Source: JAJPHF01 sp035293805 (GTDB lineage Bacteria; Chloroflexota; UBA6077; JAJPHF01). Taken from it: DNA of 64,000 bases. The stretch is from positions 1 through 64,000 of the forward strand of contig DATGMD010000031.1 of NCBI GenBank assembly GCA_035293805.1, written 5' to 3'. Of the stretch, positions 47,866 to 56,023 are shown piece after piece (the first letter of the stretch is position 1; every line of letters starts with the position of its first letter). The position numbers were made by a program, and so were the translations under genes. A model generated the notes under the pieces. It made no database searches and was not told where the DNA came from. It worked only from the letters and a program-made list of their open reading frames with translations.

Positions 47866-48666
47866 ATGGCAGTCCGATTCGCATCTCCCGCGTGCTCGGC
47901 CCCCGCCGTCGCCGGGTCTTCCAGACGCGGCCGTGCGCGCTGTCGCCGCCCGCCGGCCGTTCGCGTCGTGCTCGTCGACGAGCAGCCCATCCGACTGGCG
48001 GCGCTGCGCGGGTGTCTCGAGGAGACCGGTGAGTTTGCCGTGGTCGGCATGGGCTTGGCGGGCAGGGACGCGCTGAGCCTGGTCGCGACGCATCAGCCCG
48101 AGGTCCTGGTCCTTGATGCGCACTTGCCGGACATGAGCAGCCTCGATTTCGCCCGCCAGGTACGCCAGGCGGGTCCGCTCGTCGCCGTGGTCGTGCTCAC
48201 CGGACCCCGGCCTACCGGCGAGCCGCGTGTGCTCGACGAGATTGGCGTCCGCGGGTCGATCTCCAAGCGGGTATCCGGTGAGGAATTCGTCGGGGCGGTC
48301 CGGACGGTTGCTCGCGGCGGTACCGTCTTCGTACCACGACCGGCCCCGCCGCCCGCGGACATCACCGTGGTCAGGCTCACGAGGCGGGAGCACGAGGTCT
48401 TAGAGCTCCTCGCGTCCGCCCAGACCAACGCGTCCATCGCCGCGACTCTGGTGCTGTCCGAAAAAACGGTGGAGTTCCACGTCCAGAACCTCTGCACGAA
48501 GCTCGGCGTCTGGTCGCGGCTGGCTGCCGTTATGGAAGCCCAACGTCGTGGCCTGCTGGCCCCGGCGCAACCGGTACCCCACGGCCTCCGCGCCCGGGCG
48601 CAGCGTAATGCCGCGACGCCGGCCAGCGCGGCGTCCTACGCCTTCCGCGGCGCCAGCCGGTCCTGA
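47866..48666 (+). CDS. NarL/FixJ-family response regulator (LuxR HTH)
   Basis: A 266-residue protein; GGAGGAGG precedes the ATG. After about 30 basic residues the receiver begins: VRVVLVDEQPIRLAALRGCL (acidic DE pocket, then Q instead of a second acid), phosphoacceptor Asp in VLVLDAHLPDMSSLDFARQV, VVVLTG (Thr) and GSISKRVSGEEF (Lys). The output domain is LuxR type: LTRREHEVLELLASAQTNAS, then IAATLVLSEKTVEFHVQNLC and TKLGVWSRLAAVMEAQRRGL. The C-terminal 40 residues are low complexity. No sensor kinase is adjacent. Two tandem palindromes follow at 48674-48715 and may be its targets. Confidence 0.88.
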   Translation: MAVRFASPACSAPAVAGSSRRGRARCRRPPAVRVVLVDEQPIRLAALRGCLEETGEFAVVGMGLAGRDALSLVATHQPEVLVLDAHLPDMSSLDFARQVRQAGPLVAVVVLTGPRPTGEPRVLDEIGVRGSISKRVSGEEFVGAVRTVARGGTVFVPRPAPPPADITVVRLTRREHEVLELLASAQTNASIAATLVLSEKTVEFHVQNLCTKLGVWSRLAAVMEAQRRGLLAPAQPVPHGLRARAQRNAATPASAASYAFRGASRS

Positions 48667-48673
48667 GGGAAAG

Positions 48674-48715
48674 CCTGGGGTTTTCCCCAGGTCACAACCT
48701 AGGGGTTTCCCCAGG
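48674..48715. promoter_or_regulatory. Two tandem palindromes, possible response-regulator sites
   Basis: CCTGGGGTTTTCCCCAGG (48674-48691, perfect) and CCTAGGGGTTTCCCCAGG (48698-48715, near-perfect) are 24 bases apart centre to centre. They lie between the regulator stop and the secreted hydrolase at 48859. Each could also fold as a small hairpin, so transcription termination is an alternative. The tandem arrangement with shared GGGGTTTnCCC suggests a dimeric LuxR-type regulator. Confidence 0.5.
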
Positions 48716-48858
48716 GCGCTTCCCGCCGCGGCCCCCTACAGTAGTCTGTATCACGTCACTGCGCCGCCCGAACCAACGAGTCGGCGTTGTCGGTCGTTTA
48801 GCGAAGCTGACGGACGCATAGTCGTCGTCACGCCCAAGCAAGGAGAGGGCTGAGCGCG

Positions 48859-50241
48859 ATGTCGAAGAACACTTATCGCCTACCCTTGCGCATGACCATG
48901 CTGGCGCTTGTGGCTTCTCTCGTCGCGCTTTTCCCCGCAGCGCGGTCGAGCGTCCCGTCGAGCGTCGAGGCACAGGCTACGCCGCCGGCGACAGTGGTGC
49001 TGCTGCACCAGGTGATCGCAGGACTGTATCAGGGGTCGGGCGCCAACGCCTCCACCGCGGTGTTTTTGATCCACGAGACCTCGGACTTCATTAATGCCAC
49101 GCCTTGCGTGCAGCTGGTCCAACGTGGCTTCACTGCCCTCTGCGCCAAGTCTCAATTCACCCAATCGGCTGAGGTGGATTGGAACCAGATTGCCCTAGAC
49201 GTGAGTTACGGCGTCTCCTACCTGCGGTCGGTACCTGGCGTCCAGCACGTGGTGCTGGTGGGCTGGAGCGGCGGGGGCGCCATCATGGCCTACTACCAGA
49301 ACGTGGCCGAGAACGGGGTAGCCACCTGCCAGGCCCCGGCTCGCCTCGATCCGTGCGACAATAGCCTTGCAGGGCTGCCCCGCGCGGACGGTGTGGTGAT
49401 GCTGGACGCCATCCCGGGGCTGGCCTTCTCGAACATGTCGGCCTGGGATGCGTCAGTCAACCGGCCCGATGGACTGACTAGCCACCAAAACCCGTCGCTC
49501 TACCTCTTCAACCCGGCGAACGGGTACAACTCGAACCAGAACCAGTCGTCCTCGTACTCCCGGAACTTCATCGACCGCTATACGCAGGCGCAAGCCGAGC
49601 GCGAGTCCAACCTCGTGATCGCGGCCCTGCAGGCCCGACAAGACATTACCAGCGGTCACGGTGACTTTACGGATGACATGCCGTTCCCGGTCGGGCATGA
49701 CGCGGCGCGCATCTGGCAGCAGGATACCAGCCTGCTCGCCCATACCAAGGGGCAGTATCCACTGATCACCCCGACAAGTCCCAACGGCGCGGTCCAGGCT
49801 ATCGACTCTGTCCGAGTCCCGGCCGCGAGCGTGATCCCGTCCTCGCCCGAAGCTAACAACTCGTGGGCGGGCTCGGGCAAGAACTTCACCGTCAACACCT
49901 TCCTGTCGACCTCCGCTATCCAAGCGCCCAACTACCGGCTGACCGCCGATTCCATTGAGGGGGTGGACTGGAACTCGTCTAACACGGCCACGGTATCCAA
50001 TGTGCGGGGCATCAGCGTGCCCATACTCATGATGTCGATGACCGCCCACTACTGGGTCGTGCCCACGGAGATGTACTACCAGGCCGCGACGAAGTCCCAC
50101 GACAAAACACTCGCCTACGTCTACGGAGCGATACACACATTTACGCCGTGCACGGTGTGCCCGACCCCGCTTGGTCCGTTCGGTGACACCGTTGCGGAGA
50201 CGTTCAACTACGTGGCCAGCTGGCTGCAGGCGAAATTCTGA
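48859..50241 (+). CDS. Secreted alpha/beta hydrolase
   Basis: A 460-residue exported protein with signal peptide (MLALVASLVALFPAARSSVP). The hydrolase core has TAVFLIHETSDFIN (oxyanion strand), RGFTALCAKSQF, the nucleophile elbow VVLVGWSGGGAIMAYYQNVA (Ser in GWSGGG, about residue 135), DGVVMLDAIPG, a long lid (about 190-320) rich in Asn/Ser, ISVPILMMSMTAHYWV and the catalytic His near GAIHTFTPC. Cys residues (TPCVQL, ATCQAP, DPCDNS, CTVC) may form disulphides. Codon usage and lower GC than neighbours hint at a different origin. Substrate unknown; large secreted esterase or lipase-like enzymes are the nearest types. Confidence 0.8.
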   Translation: MSKNTYRLPLRMTMLALVASLVALFPAARSSVPSSVEAQATPPATVVLLHQVIAGLYQGSGANASTAVFLIHETSDFINATPCVQLVQRGFTALCAKSQFTQSAEVDWNQIALDVSYGVSYLRSVPGVQHVVLVGWSGGGAIMAYYQNVAENGVATCQAPARLDPCDNSLAGLPRADGVVMLDAIPGLAFSNMSAWDASVNRPDGLTSHQNPSLYLFNPANGYNSNQNQSSSYSRNFIDRYTQAQAERESNLVIAALQARQDITSGHGDFTDDMPFPVGHDAARIWQQDTSLLAHTKGQYPLITPTSPNGAVQAIDSVRVPAASVIPSSPEANNSWAGSGKNFTVNTFLSTSAIQAPNYRLTADSIEGVDWNSSNTATVSNVRGISVPILMMSMTAHYWVVPTEMYYQAATKSHDKTLAYVYGAIHTFTPCTVCPTPLGPFGDTVAETFNYVASWLQAKF

Positions 50242-50419
50242 GATCGCTTCCGGCCATTGGGCGACGCGGTGACCATCGCGCGCGACTATGTCGCTCACCG
50301 GCTGCGGGAGGGCTTTGGGGCGGAAGTGGCCTGGCTAGTTCGCCGGCGCCCGCCTGAGCAGTAGGGCGCTACGACGGCCAGGGGCGCCCGCGCCTTCGGG
50401 CAGCGCGGCACAGCAAAGC

Positions 50420-50441
50420 CCCCGGGGCCATCGCCCCGGGG
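50420..50441 (+). terminator. Hairpin terminator candidate after the secreted hydrolase
   Basis: CCCCGGGGC (50420-50428), loop CATC, GCCCCGGGG (50433-50441), a perfect 9-bp GC stem; followed by ACTTCG with no U-tract. The rest of 50242-50551 has no gene. Confidence 0.45.
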
Positions 50442-50551
50442 ACTTCGTGCTGGCAGGCCAACAGAGACAGTCGCCTAGGGCGATCGCGCGGTCCCGCCGG
50501 GCGGGACACTGGGGCCTAATCGACAACGCTGGACGTGCCGACATATGGAGT

Positions 50552-51100
50552 ATGCGAACAGTGCATTCCTGGCGGTGCGCCCTGCTCGCCGCGCTCGCGC
50601 TGGCAGCCCTAGCGACCGGCTGCGCGGGCAAGGGCGACGAGCCGCCCGAGGCGACGGTGGCGCTGACCGGGCCAACGAACGTGGTGGCGGTCGGCGCGGC
50701 GGACCGACTGCCGGCTCGCACGGGCACCGTGCTGGCGCGGGCGGCGGACGACGTGGGCGACCCACCGCGCGCCGCGGACGCGGCCGCCGCGCTGAAACGC
50801 TACGTCCGCGCGATCGGCGAGGTCGAGGCGGTCAGCGAGAGTGAGGCCCGCTTCGTGGACACGCGCCTGGCGGGGCCGGATGCCAAACCGGACGGCAAGA
50901 ACGGCGGCACGATCGAGATCAAGGCCACGCCCGCCGAGGCGCGGCGCGGTCCCGGCGGCCCTCCCGTCCTGAGCGCGCTCCTCCCTGCTCCCGCCGACTA
51001 TCGGTTCGCCCAGGGCCGTATTCTTCTGCGCCTGTCGAGCCGTCTGACCCCCGACGCGGCTGACCGCTACGCGGCAGCCCTGAGCCGCCTCCGCGGCTGA
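50552..51100 (+). CDS. Lipoprotein of unknown function
   Basis: A 182-residue protein, ATG 50552 with GGAG a few bases upstream. Lipoprotein signal: WRCALLAALALAALATGCAG (Cys of TGC). The mature part has PEATVALTGPTNVVAVGAAD, a helix AADAAAALKRYVRAIGEVEA, then ESEARFVDTRLAG and a C-terminal stretch DYRFAQGRILLRLSSRLTPD. It has no recognised domain. Located before an SH3-domain protein, both apparently exported or surface-facing. Confidence 0.65.
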   Translation: MRTVHSWRCALLAALALAALATGCAGKGDEPPEATVALTGPTNVVAVGAADRLPARTGTVLARAADDVGDPPRAADAAAALKRYVRAIGEVEAVSESEARFVDTRLAGPDAKPDGKNGGTIEIKATPAEARRGPGGPPVLSALLPAPADYRFAQGRILLRLSSRLTPDAADRYAAALSRLRG

Positions 51101-51278
51101 GCCAGGCCCCCGTCGCCCCCTGCCCCCCGCTCTTCCCGGCTGCCCCGAGCGGCCGCTACGCCGCGCGTCCCATGAAGCCCGGTCGAGAATTGTGGTATAG
51201 CTGTGCAACATGCGGCAAATTACTCTGCCGGTCCGCGGCGGATAATCAACACGGCCGGACGGGCCGCTTGAGGATGGC

Positions 51279-51770
51279 ATGAGACGGATTGGGCAGGTGC
51301 GCGGATCGCGCTCGACGGGACAGGTGGAGCGGCTGCTACTCGTCGGGCTAGGGCTTCTGGTAGTGCTGATCATGCAGACGCCGCTGTTTGGGGGGCTGCG
51401 CTCGCCCGCGGGCAGCGCCGGCGGGCGCTCCGCCTCGCTAGCTACTCCCGTCGGCACGCCGCTCCCCACGAGCGTGCCGCTCGAGGCGACCGCGCCCGCG
51501 TCGGCGGCCGATGAGGGGTCGCCGGCGGCCGAGCCATCGCGCGCGCCGCTCGTCGATCCGCCGAGCTATCAGGTGCAAGCCGGCGGCTCGGGGGCCAACC
51601 TGCGCGGCGCTCCTAGCACGACGGCCCCGGTCCTCGAACAGGTACACGATGGCGCTATCGTCACCAATCTGGACCAGCAAGAGACCGTAGGCGGCCAGCT
51701 TTGGCGCCGGGTCGCCGACGGCACCACCGAGGGGTGGATGGCGGCGGACCTACTGGTGCCGGCCCAGTAA
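51279..51770 (+). CDS. Membrane-anchored SH3b domain protein
   Basis: A 163-residue protein with one N-terminal transmembrane helix (VERLLLVGLGLLVVLIM) and a Pro/Ser/Ala spacer. The C-terminal bacterial SH3 domain (about residues 98-160) reads SYQVQAGGSGANLRGAPSTT, APVLEQVHDGAIVTNLDQQE, GGQLWRRVADGTTEGWMAAD. NLR...P and GWM...LL are the typical SH3b signatures. Such domains bind peptidoglycan peptides or metal-linked ligands at the cell surface. Start ATG 51279 has only a weak ribosome-binding site (TTGAGGA region). Confidence 0.82.
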   Translation: MRRIGQVRGSRSTGQVERLLLVGLGLLVVLIMQTPLFGGLRSPAGSAGGRSASLATPVGTPLPTSVPLEATAPASAADEGSPAAEPSRAPLVDPPSYQVQAGGSGANLRGAPSTTAPVLEQVHDGAIVTNLDQQETVGGQLWRRVADGTTEGWMAADLLVPAQ

Positions 51771-51803
51771 CGCGTGACACCGAATCCGGCGACGTAGTTC
51801 TCT

Positions 51804-52010
51804 TATATCGAATCCGCCGGTGGAGTCCCCTTACTCCCTCTCCCCCTGGGAGAGGGTTGGGGTGAGGGCGCGTCTCGGTAGGCGAACCCCCGGGCCGGAT
51901 CCGATATTAGTCCCCCTCTCCCTCTGAGAGAGGGTCGGGGTGAGGGCGCCTCCTGGGTCTCCTCTCCCTCTCCCCCTGGGAGAGGGTCGGGGTGAGGGCG
52001 CGTCGGATCC
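51804..52010. repeat. MITE-like palindromic repeats: copy B plus two further cores
   Basis: 51804-51909 is the best-bounded copy: left end TATATCGAATCCGCCGG, core CCCTCTCCCCCTGGGAGAGG then GTTGGGGTGAGGGC, right end CCGGATCCGATATTA, whose complement matches the left end (ATATCGRATCCG). Two more cores follow in the same direction at about 51912-51950 and 51963-52004. Together with 31013-31115, 32574-32670 and the parB pair they form one dispersed family. Region 51771-52110 holds no gene. Confidence 0.75.
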
Positions 52011-52110
52011 AAGATGAGCTGTCGGCGCGGCCATGTCGCCGCGGTCGTGCGCGTGCGCGTGGCCGCGCCGTCCCGCGCGGATGGAGGTGCGTGGGTCGGC
52101 GGGCGCTGCG

Positions 52111-52422
52111 CTACGGCTCGTAGGGCCAGGCGTGGGCGCGCTCCTCGCCGGCGGTCCGCGGCGGCCAGTTGGGCCACAGCAGCACGAATACACTGAACAG
52201 CGCCCAGATGACCAGGGCGTGGAACAGGTCGAGCCACAGGCCGGCGAGCGCCAGCAGCAGCAGGCCGACGATCACGGCCACGTAGCGCCGCCAGGGGGCG
52301 GGTAGCCGCGCGTACAGCGGCGTGCGAACGGGGACGGCCGGCCGCGGCTCCGGGCGGGCGGGCGGGGCGCTCGACGGCTCGCTCATCGCCGTCCGTAGCC
52401 GCGAGGTGAAGCGATCATCCAC
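52111..52422 (-). CDS. Small two-helix membrane protein
   Basis: About 103 residues from GTG 52422 (GGAGG five bases upstream); ATG 52386 is an alternative without a site. A Pro/Arg/Ser-rich cytosolic N-terminus is followed by two membrane helices: YVAVIVGLLLLALAGLWLDL and HALVIWALFSVFVLLWPNWP. It ends in a short acidic/aromatic tail (EERAHAWPYEP). No family recognised. Confidence 0.6.
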   Translation of the reverse strand: MDDRFTSRLRTAMSEPSSAPPARPEPRPAVPVRTPLYARLPAPWRRYVAVIVGLLLLALAGLWLDLFHALVIWALFSVFVLLWPNWPPRTAGEERAHAWPYEP

Positions 52423-52561
52423 GGGCGCCTCCCACGTCGGATGCGCGACGGCCGGAGCCGGCGCGACGCCGGGGCGCCGGCTCCGGCCCCAACCGCCCCA
52501 TTGTACCCCCATCGCCGGCCCGGGTCGACTGTCGGGCGGCCGCTCGCCCCCAGCGCCCGCG

Positions 52562-53812
52562 CTAGCCGCCCCCGGCGTGAAGCGTCGCGCGCGCGAAGGG
52601 GGCGGTCGCGAGGTGCTCGCGCGCAGCGCGACGCACCGTCGCCCCGGCCACGGGCAGGCTTTCGGGGAGCGCTGCCTCCGGCGGGCGGTGTGCGGGACCG
52701 AAGAGCGCGGCCGTGCCGAGTGCGCTCGCCAGGCCCGCGTTGCTCTCGCAGCGCCGGTACAGCGCGCCCCACTGGCGGCGCCGCGCCATGCGGATCTCGG
52801 TTGCCGTCGGCGGCCGGGCCGCCAGGCTGCGGACTTCGGTCTCCAGCGCGGCGGCGACTGCCTCGCCGTTGGCCGCGGGCGTGGCGGCGAGCGCCGCGAA
52901 CACGCCCACGCCCGCGTAGGCGGCGCACCGCGTCTGCACGGCGGCGGTCAGGCCGCGCGCTGCGAGCGCCCGCCCCAGCCGCGAGCCCGGCCCCTGGCCG
53001 AGAACGCCCTCCAACAGGCGCAGCGCGGCGCTGTCCGGGTGCTCGACGCCCGGCACCGCGATCCCCACGGCCACGTAGCTGCCCGTCCCGCCGCCGCACG
53101 CCTCTAGCGCGCTCGGCCTCGCCTGCGGCGCGACCGCCGGACTCGCCCCCTGCACGAGCGGCAGATCGTCCAGCGCGGCGCGCAGCGCGGCGGCGAAGGC
53201 GGCGGGCGGGCACGCCCCGGCGCCCACGACGAGCAGGTGCGGGGCGCTGAAGCGGCGGGCATGGAAGGCGGCCGCCGCGGTCGCGGTGAGGTCAGCGAGG
53301 GCGGCGAGGCTGCCGCCCGGCGGGCGAGCGAGGGGCACGTCGCCCCACAGTGCGGCGAGCAGTAGGTCCCAGAGCGCGTCGGCCGGGCGGACGCGCTCGC
53401 GCAGCTCGTGGCCGATCACCTGGCGCTCCCCGCGCAGGCTGGCGCGGTCGATCGCGGGCGGGCGCACGAGGGCGGGCAGGAGCGCCAGCGCGCGCTCGGC
53501 GTCGGGCGCCGCGACGACGAGCGAGAAGCTCATGTAGTCGCGCGTCGTCGTCGCGCCGACCTCGCCGCCGCGCCCCTCGACGACCGCGAAGAGATCGGGG
53601 CGACCGGCCCGCGGCGCGCGGAACACGAGGTGCTCGACGAGGTGGGCCAGGCCGGGCCGCCGCCCGTCGTGTCGGCTGCCGGCGCGCGCGAACAGTTGCA
53701 GGGCGAAGGTCGGGCTGTGCGGCCGCTCGACGCACAAGCCCCGCACGCCGTTGTCGAGGACGAGGGCCGCCGGCTGAACGGGAAGCGGCCCGCAAGACGG
53801 CGGCGCGCTCAC
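52562..53812 (-). CDS. M16 family zinc peptidase (processing peptidase-like)
   Basis: A 416-residue protein with the inverted zinc motif HLVEH in PGLAHLVEHLVFR (His57, Glu60, His61) and a Glu 75 residues later in VIGHELRERV (about 136), the normal M16 spacing. The second half (LPLVQGASPAV, then GSYVAVGIAVPGVEHPDSAA and GQGPGSRLGRAL) is the inactive-type C-terminal domain. Complete single-chain peptidase of about 45 kDa. It starts within the last codon of the amidase gene (ATGA overlap) and is transcribed with it. Confidence 0.9.
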   Translation of the reverse strand: MSAPPSCGPLPVQPAALVLDNGVRGLCVERPHSPTFALQLFARAGSRHDGRRPGLAHLVEHLVFRAPRAGRPDLFAVVEGRGGEVGATTTRDYMSFSLVVAAPDAERALALLPALVRPPAIDRASLRGERQVIGHELRERVRPADALWDLLLAALWGDVPLARPPGGSLAALADLTATAAAAFHARRFSAPHLLVVGAGACPPAAFAAALRAALDDLPLVQGASPAVAPQARPSALEACGGGTGSYVAVGIAVPGVEHPDSAALRLLEGVLGQGPGSRLGRALAARGLTAAVQTRCAAYAGVGVFAALAATPAANGEAVAAALETEVRSLAARPPTATEIRMARRRQWGALYRRCESNAGLASALGTAALFGPAHRPPEAALPESLPVAGATVRRAAREHLATAPFARATLHAGGG

Positions 53813-54774
53813 GGCTCGGGCTCGATGCCCAGAAAGCCCCGCAGGCTCGCGGCCAGGCCAGCGGCCGCGCGGTCGGGATCGCCGACGAGCAGGGCGCGGT
53901 CGGCGGCGCTGGTCACGAAGCCCGTCTCGATGATCGCGGCGGGCGTGCTCGGCGCCACCGCGGCGTAGTAGCGGCGGTTGTTGAAGGCGTAATAGAACTG
54001 CATCCGCCGCGTCACGTGCGCGTCGTCACGCGGCAGGCCGGTCAGGCGGCCGTACTCGGCGTACAGCCAGCCGACGAGCGCGTCGTCCCAGGTTGGGATC
54101 TGGCTCATCGGGCTGCGGGCCACCTTGTAGCCCCGGAGGGCGCCCCGCGCGTCGCCGTCCGCGTGAATCGCGACGAACGCATCGGCCTCGTAGTCCACGG
54201 GCACCGCGGCGGGGAGCACGTCGACCTCGACGCCGTCCGCGCGCAGCAGCGCGGCAGTGCGCTGCGCGAGGTCGTAGTTGATCTGCACCTCGGTGTAGCC
54301 GCCGCCGACGGCGCCGCCCCCCGACGCCCGCAGGTGGTCCAGCTCGGCCGGCAGGCTCTCGTTGCCCCAGTGGCCCACCTGCAGGCCGACGCGCTTGGGG
54401 CCGGGGCGTCCCGAGCCGACGAACCGCACCGGCGGCGGCTCGCGGACCGCCCGCAGCCAGGCGGGCAGCGCGGTGGCCGCGGGCGCGGCGCCCTGGATTG
54501 GCTCGTTACGCGCCGGCGCCGCGCCCGCGTCGTCGGACGCACTCGCCGCGGGCTCGCCCTCCAGCGGGTCCGCGCCGACGAGTGCGGCAGGAGGATCGGC
54601 CGCGGCGGCGTCGGCCGGCGCCCGAGCGACGACCGGTGGCGGGGCAACGGCGGGGGGCGGCGCCCCCGGCGCCAGCGCCGCCCTCACGGCCGGCGGCGCG
54701 CTCGCGGCCGGCGCCGGCCCTGGCGCCGGCGCGCAGGCCGCGACCAGGACGAGGAGCACCAGGGCGCGGACCAT
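53809..54774 (-). CDS. N-acetylmuramoyl-L-alanine amidase (Amidase_3), lipoprotein
   Basis: A 321-residue protein. ATG 54774 gives a lipoprotein signal VRALVLLVLVAACAP. A long Ala/Pro linker (about 20-125) precedes the Amidase_3 core: RVGLQVGHWGNESLP (first His), GGGYTEVQINYDLAQRTAAL (catalytic/zinc Glu), VDYEADAFVAIHADGDARGA (second His) and AAIIETGFVTSAADRALL (final Glu). It cuts the amide between muramic acid and the stem peptide. It ends overlapping the M16 peptidase gene and follows the dienelactone-hydrolase gene by four bases. Confidence 0.9.
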   Translation of the reverse strand: MVRALVLLVLVAACAPAPGPAPAASAPPAVRAALAPGAPPPAVAPPPVVARAPADAAAADPPAALVGADPLEGEPAASASDDAGAAPARNEPIQGAAPAATALPAWLRAVREPPPVRFVGSGRPGPKRVGLQVGHWGNESLPAELDHLRASGGGAVGGGYTEVQINYDLAQRTAALLRADGVEVDVLPAAVPVDYEADAFVAIHADGDARGALRGYKVARSPMSQIPTWDDALVGWLYAEYGRLTGLPRDDAHVTRRMQFYYAFNNRRYYAAVAPSTPAAIIETGFVTSAADRALLVGDPDRAAAGLAASLRGFLGIEPEP

Positions 54775-54778
54775 GCGC

Positions 54779-55690
54779 TTAGCTGCTGAGGTAGCGCCCA
54801 AACCAGTCAAGGGTGCGTCCCCAGGCGTCGGCAGCCGCCGCCGGGGTGTAGCTGCCGGCGCTCTCGTTGAAGAAGGCGTGCGGCGCGTCCGGCTCGATCA
54901 CCACCTCGAACGTCTTCCCAGCCGCTTGCATCGCCGCCTCCATGTCGGGAATCCGGCTGTTGACGTTCGCGTCTTCGCCGCCGTAGATGGCGAGCATCGC
55001 CGCTTGCAGGTTGCTCAGGTCGTCCATCGGCGGGATCGGGCCATAGTACGGCACCCCGGCGCGCAGGCTAGGGTTGCTCATCGCCACGCGCCAGGTCATG
55101 CCGCCGCCGAAGCAGAACCCCATAACCCCCACGCGGTCGCCATTGACGTACGGCTGCGAGCCCAGATAGCTGGCCGCGGCGTTCAGGTCGCGCACGTGCT
55201 GCTCGGGCGCGATCTGCGCCTGGGCGGCGGCCGCCTCCGCGTCGTCGGCAAACGCGCCCACGCCGCCCACGCGCGACAGCAGGTCCACCACGAGCGCCGC
55301 GTAGCCCGCCTTCGCCAGCCGGCGCGTCACGTCCTCGTAGTGCGCGCTGAGCCCGCGGTTCTCGTGGATCACCAGCACGCCCGGGTGCGTGGCGCCGTCC
55401 GCGGGCCGGGCGATGTAGCCCGACAGCGGCACGCCGTCGCCCGGCACGATCACCTCGCCCGCCCGCACGCTGGGATCGAACGGGCTGACTTGCGGCGTCC
55501 ACTGCAAGAGCGGCCCCGGCGATGGCTCCGCGGCGGCCCGCAGCGGCGTCACCGCGTTGACCAGCGTGCCGGCGGCCACCGCGCTGCCGGTGAGCAGCGT
55601 CACGCGTCGTAGCACCTCGCGGCGCGTCATGCGCCCCAGCCGGTACTCCTCGACGAACTCGTCCACGAGGTACTGTTGCATGTCGTTCAT
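54779..55690 (-). CDS. Dienelactone hydrolase family protein, exported
   Basis: A 303-residue protein. The N-terminus RMTRREVLRRVTLLTGSAVA resembles a Tat signal (RR-x-hydrophobic). The DLH core has GYIARPADGATHPGVLVIHE (oxyanion), GYAALVVDLLSR, the nucleophile Cys in RVGVMGFCFGGGMTW (about residue 193), an Asp near IYGGEDANVN and His in IEPDAPHAFFNESAG. Cys as nucleophile is typical of dienelactone hydrolases. Natural substrate unknown. It is the first gene of a possible three-gene transcript with the amidase and M16 peptidase. Confidence 0.9.
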   Translation of the reverse strand: MNDMQQYLVDEFVEEYRLGRMTRREVLRRVTLLTGSAVAAGTLVNAVTPLRAAAEPSPGPLLQWTPQVSPFDPSVRAGEVIVPGDGVPLSGYIARPADGATHPGVLVIHENRGLSAHYEDVTRRLAKAGYAALVVDLLSRVGGVGAFADDAEAAAAQAQIAPEQHVRDLNAAASYLGSQPYVNGDRVGVMGFCFGGGMTWRVAMSNPSLRAGVPYYGPIPPMDDLSNLQAAMLAIYGGEDANVNSRIPDMEAAMQAAGKTFEVVIEPDAPHAFFNESAGSYTPAAAADAWGRTLDWFGRYLSS

Positions 55691-56023
55691 GGCACCCCTC
55701 CACCGCGCTCGCCGCGCGACCGGTAGCCCCGGCGGGCGGCGGCTCCACGCTACGCCGCCGGGTGCAGCGCGCTCGGCCGCATGCAGGCTGCACCCATTAA
55801 ACCACGAATGGCACGGCTCGGGAACTGATACGTGCGCCGGTTACCGCGGGCACCTCGTCCCGGAGCCGCGGCTGACCCGCACCATCGGTTGTTCGCCTGG
55901 CGAATCTTCTGGCACTATGGAAGCAGCGGCCGGGCAACCGCTGGCCGCCCCATCAACTCGGCGCCGTCGCGGGCCGGCCCGCGCGCTCATCGGCGGCTCG
56001 ACTGCCTCGCTTGGGGAGTGTCC
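55691..56023. other. Divergent intergenic region
   Basis: Separates the dienelactone-hydrolase gene (minus) and the propeller lipoprotein (plus). The frame of the latter is open upstream to 55832, but that part is Arg/Pro-rich and precedes the signal peptide, so it is taken as non-coding. No promoter or operator stands out. Confidence 0.4.

Noticed and set aside
51804..52010. Repeated units that might be a CRISPR array
   Set aside because: The units are palindromic dispersed elements without constant spacer length and without cas genes.
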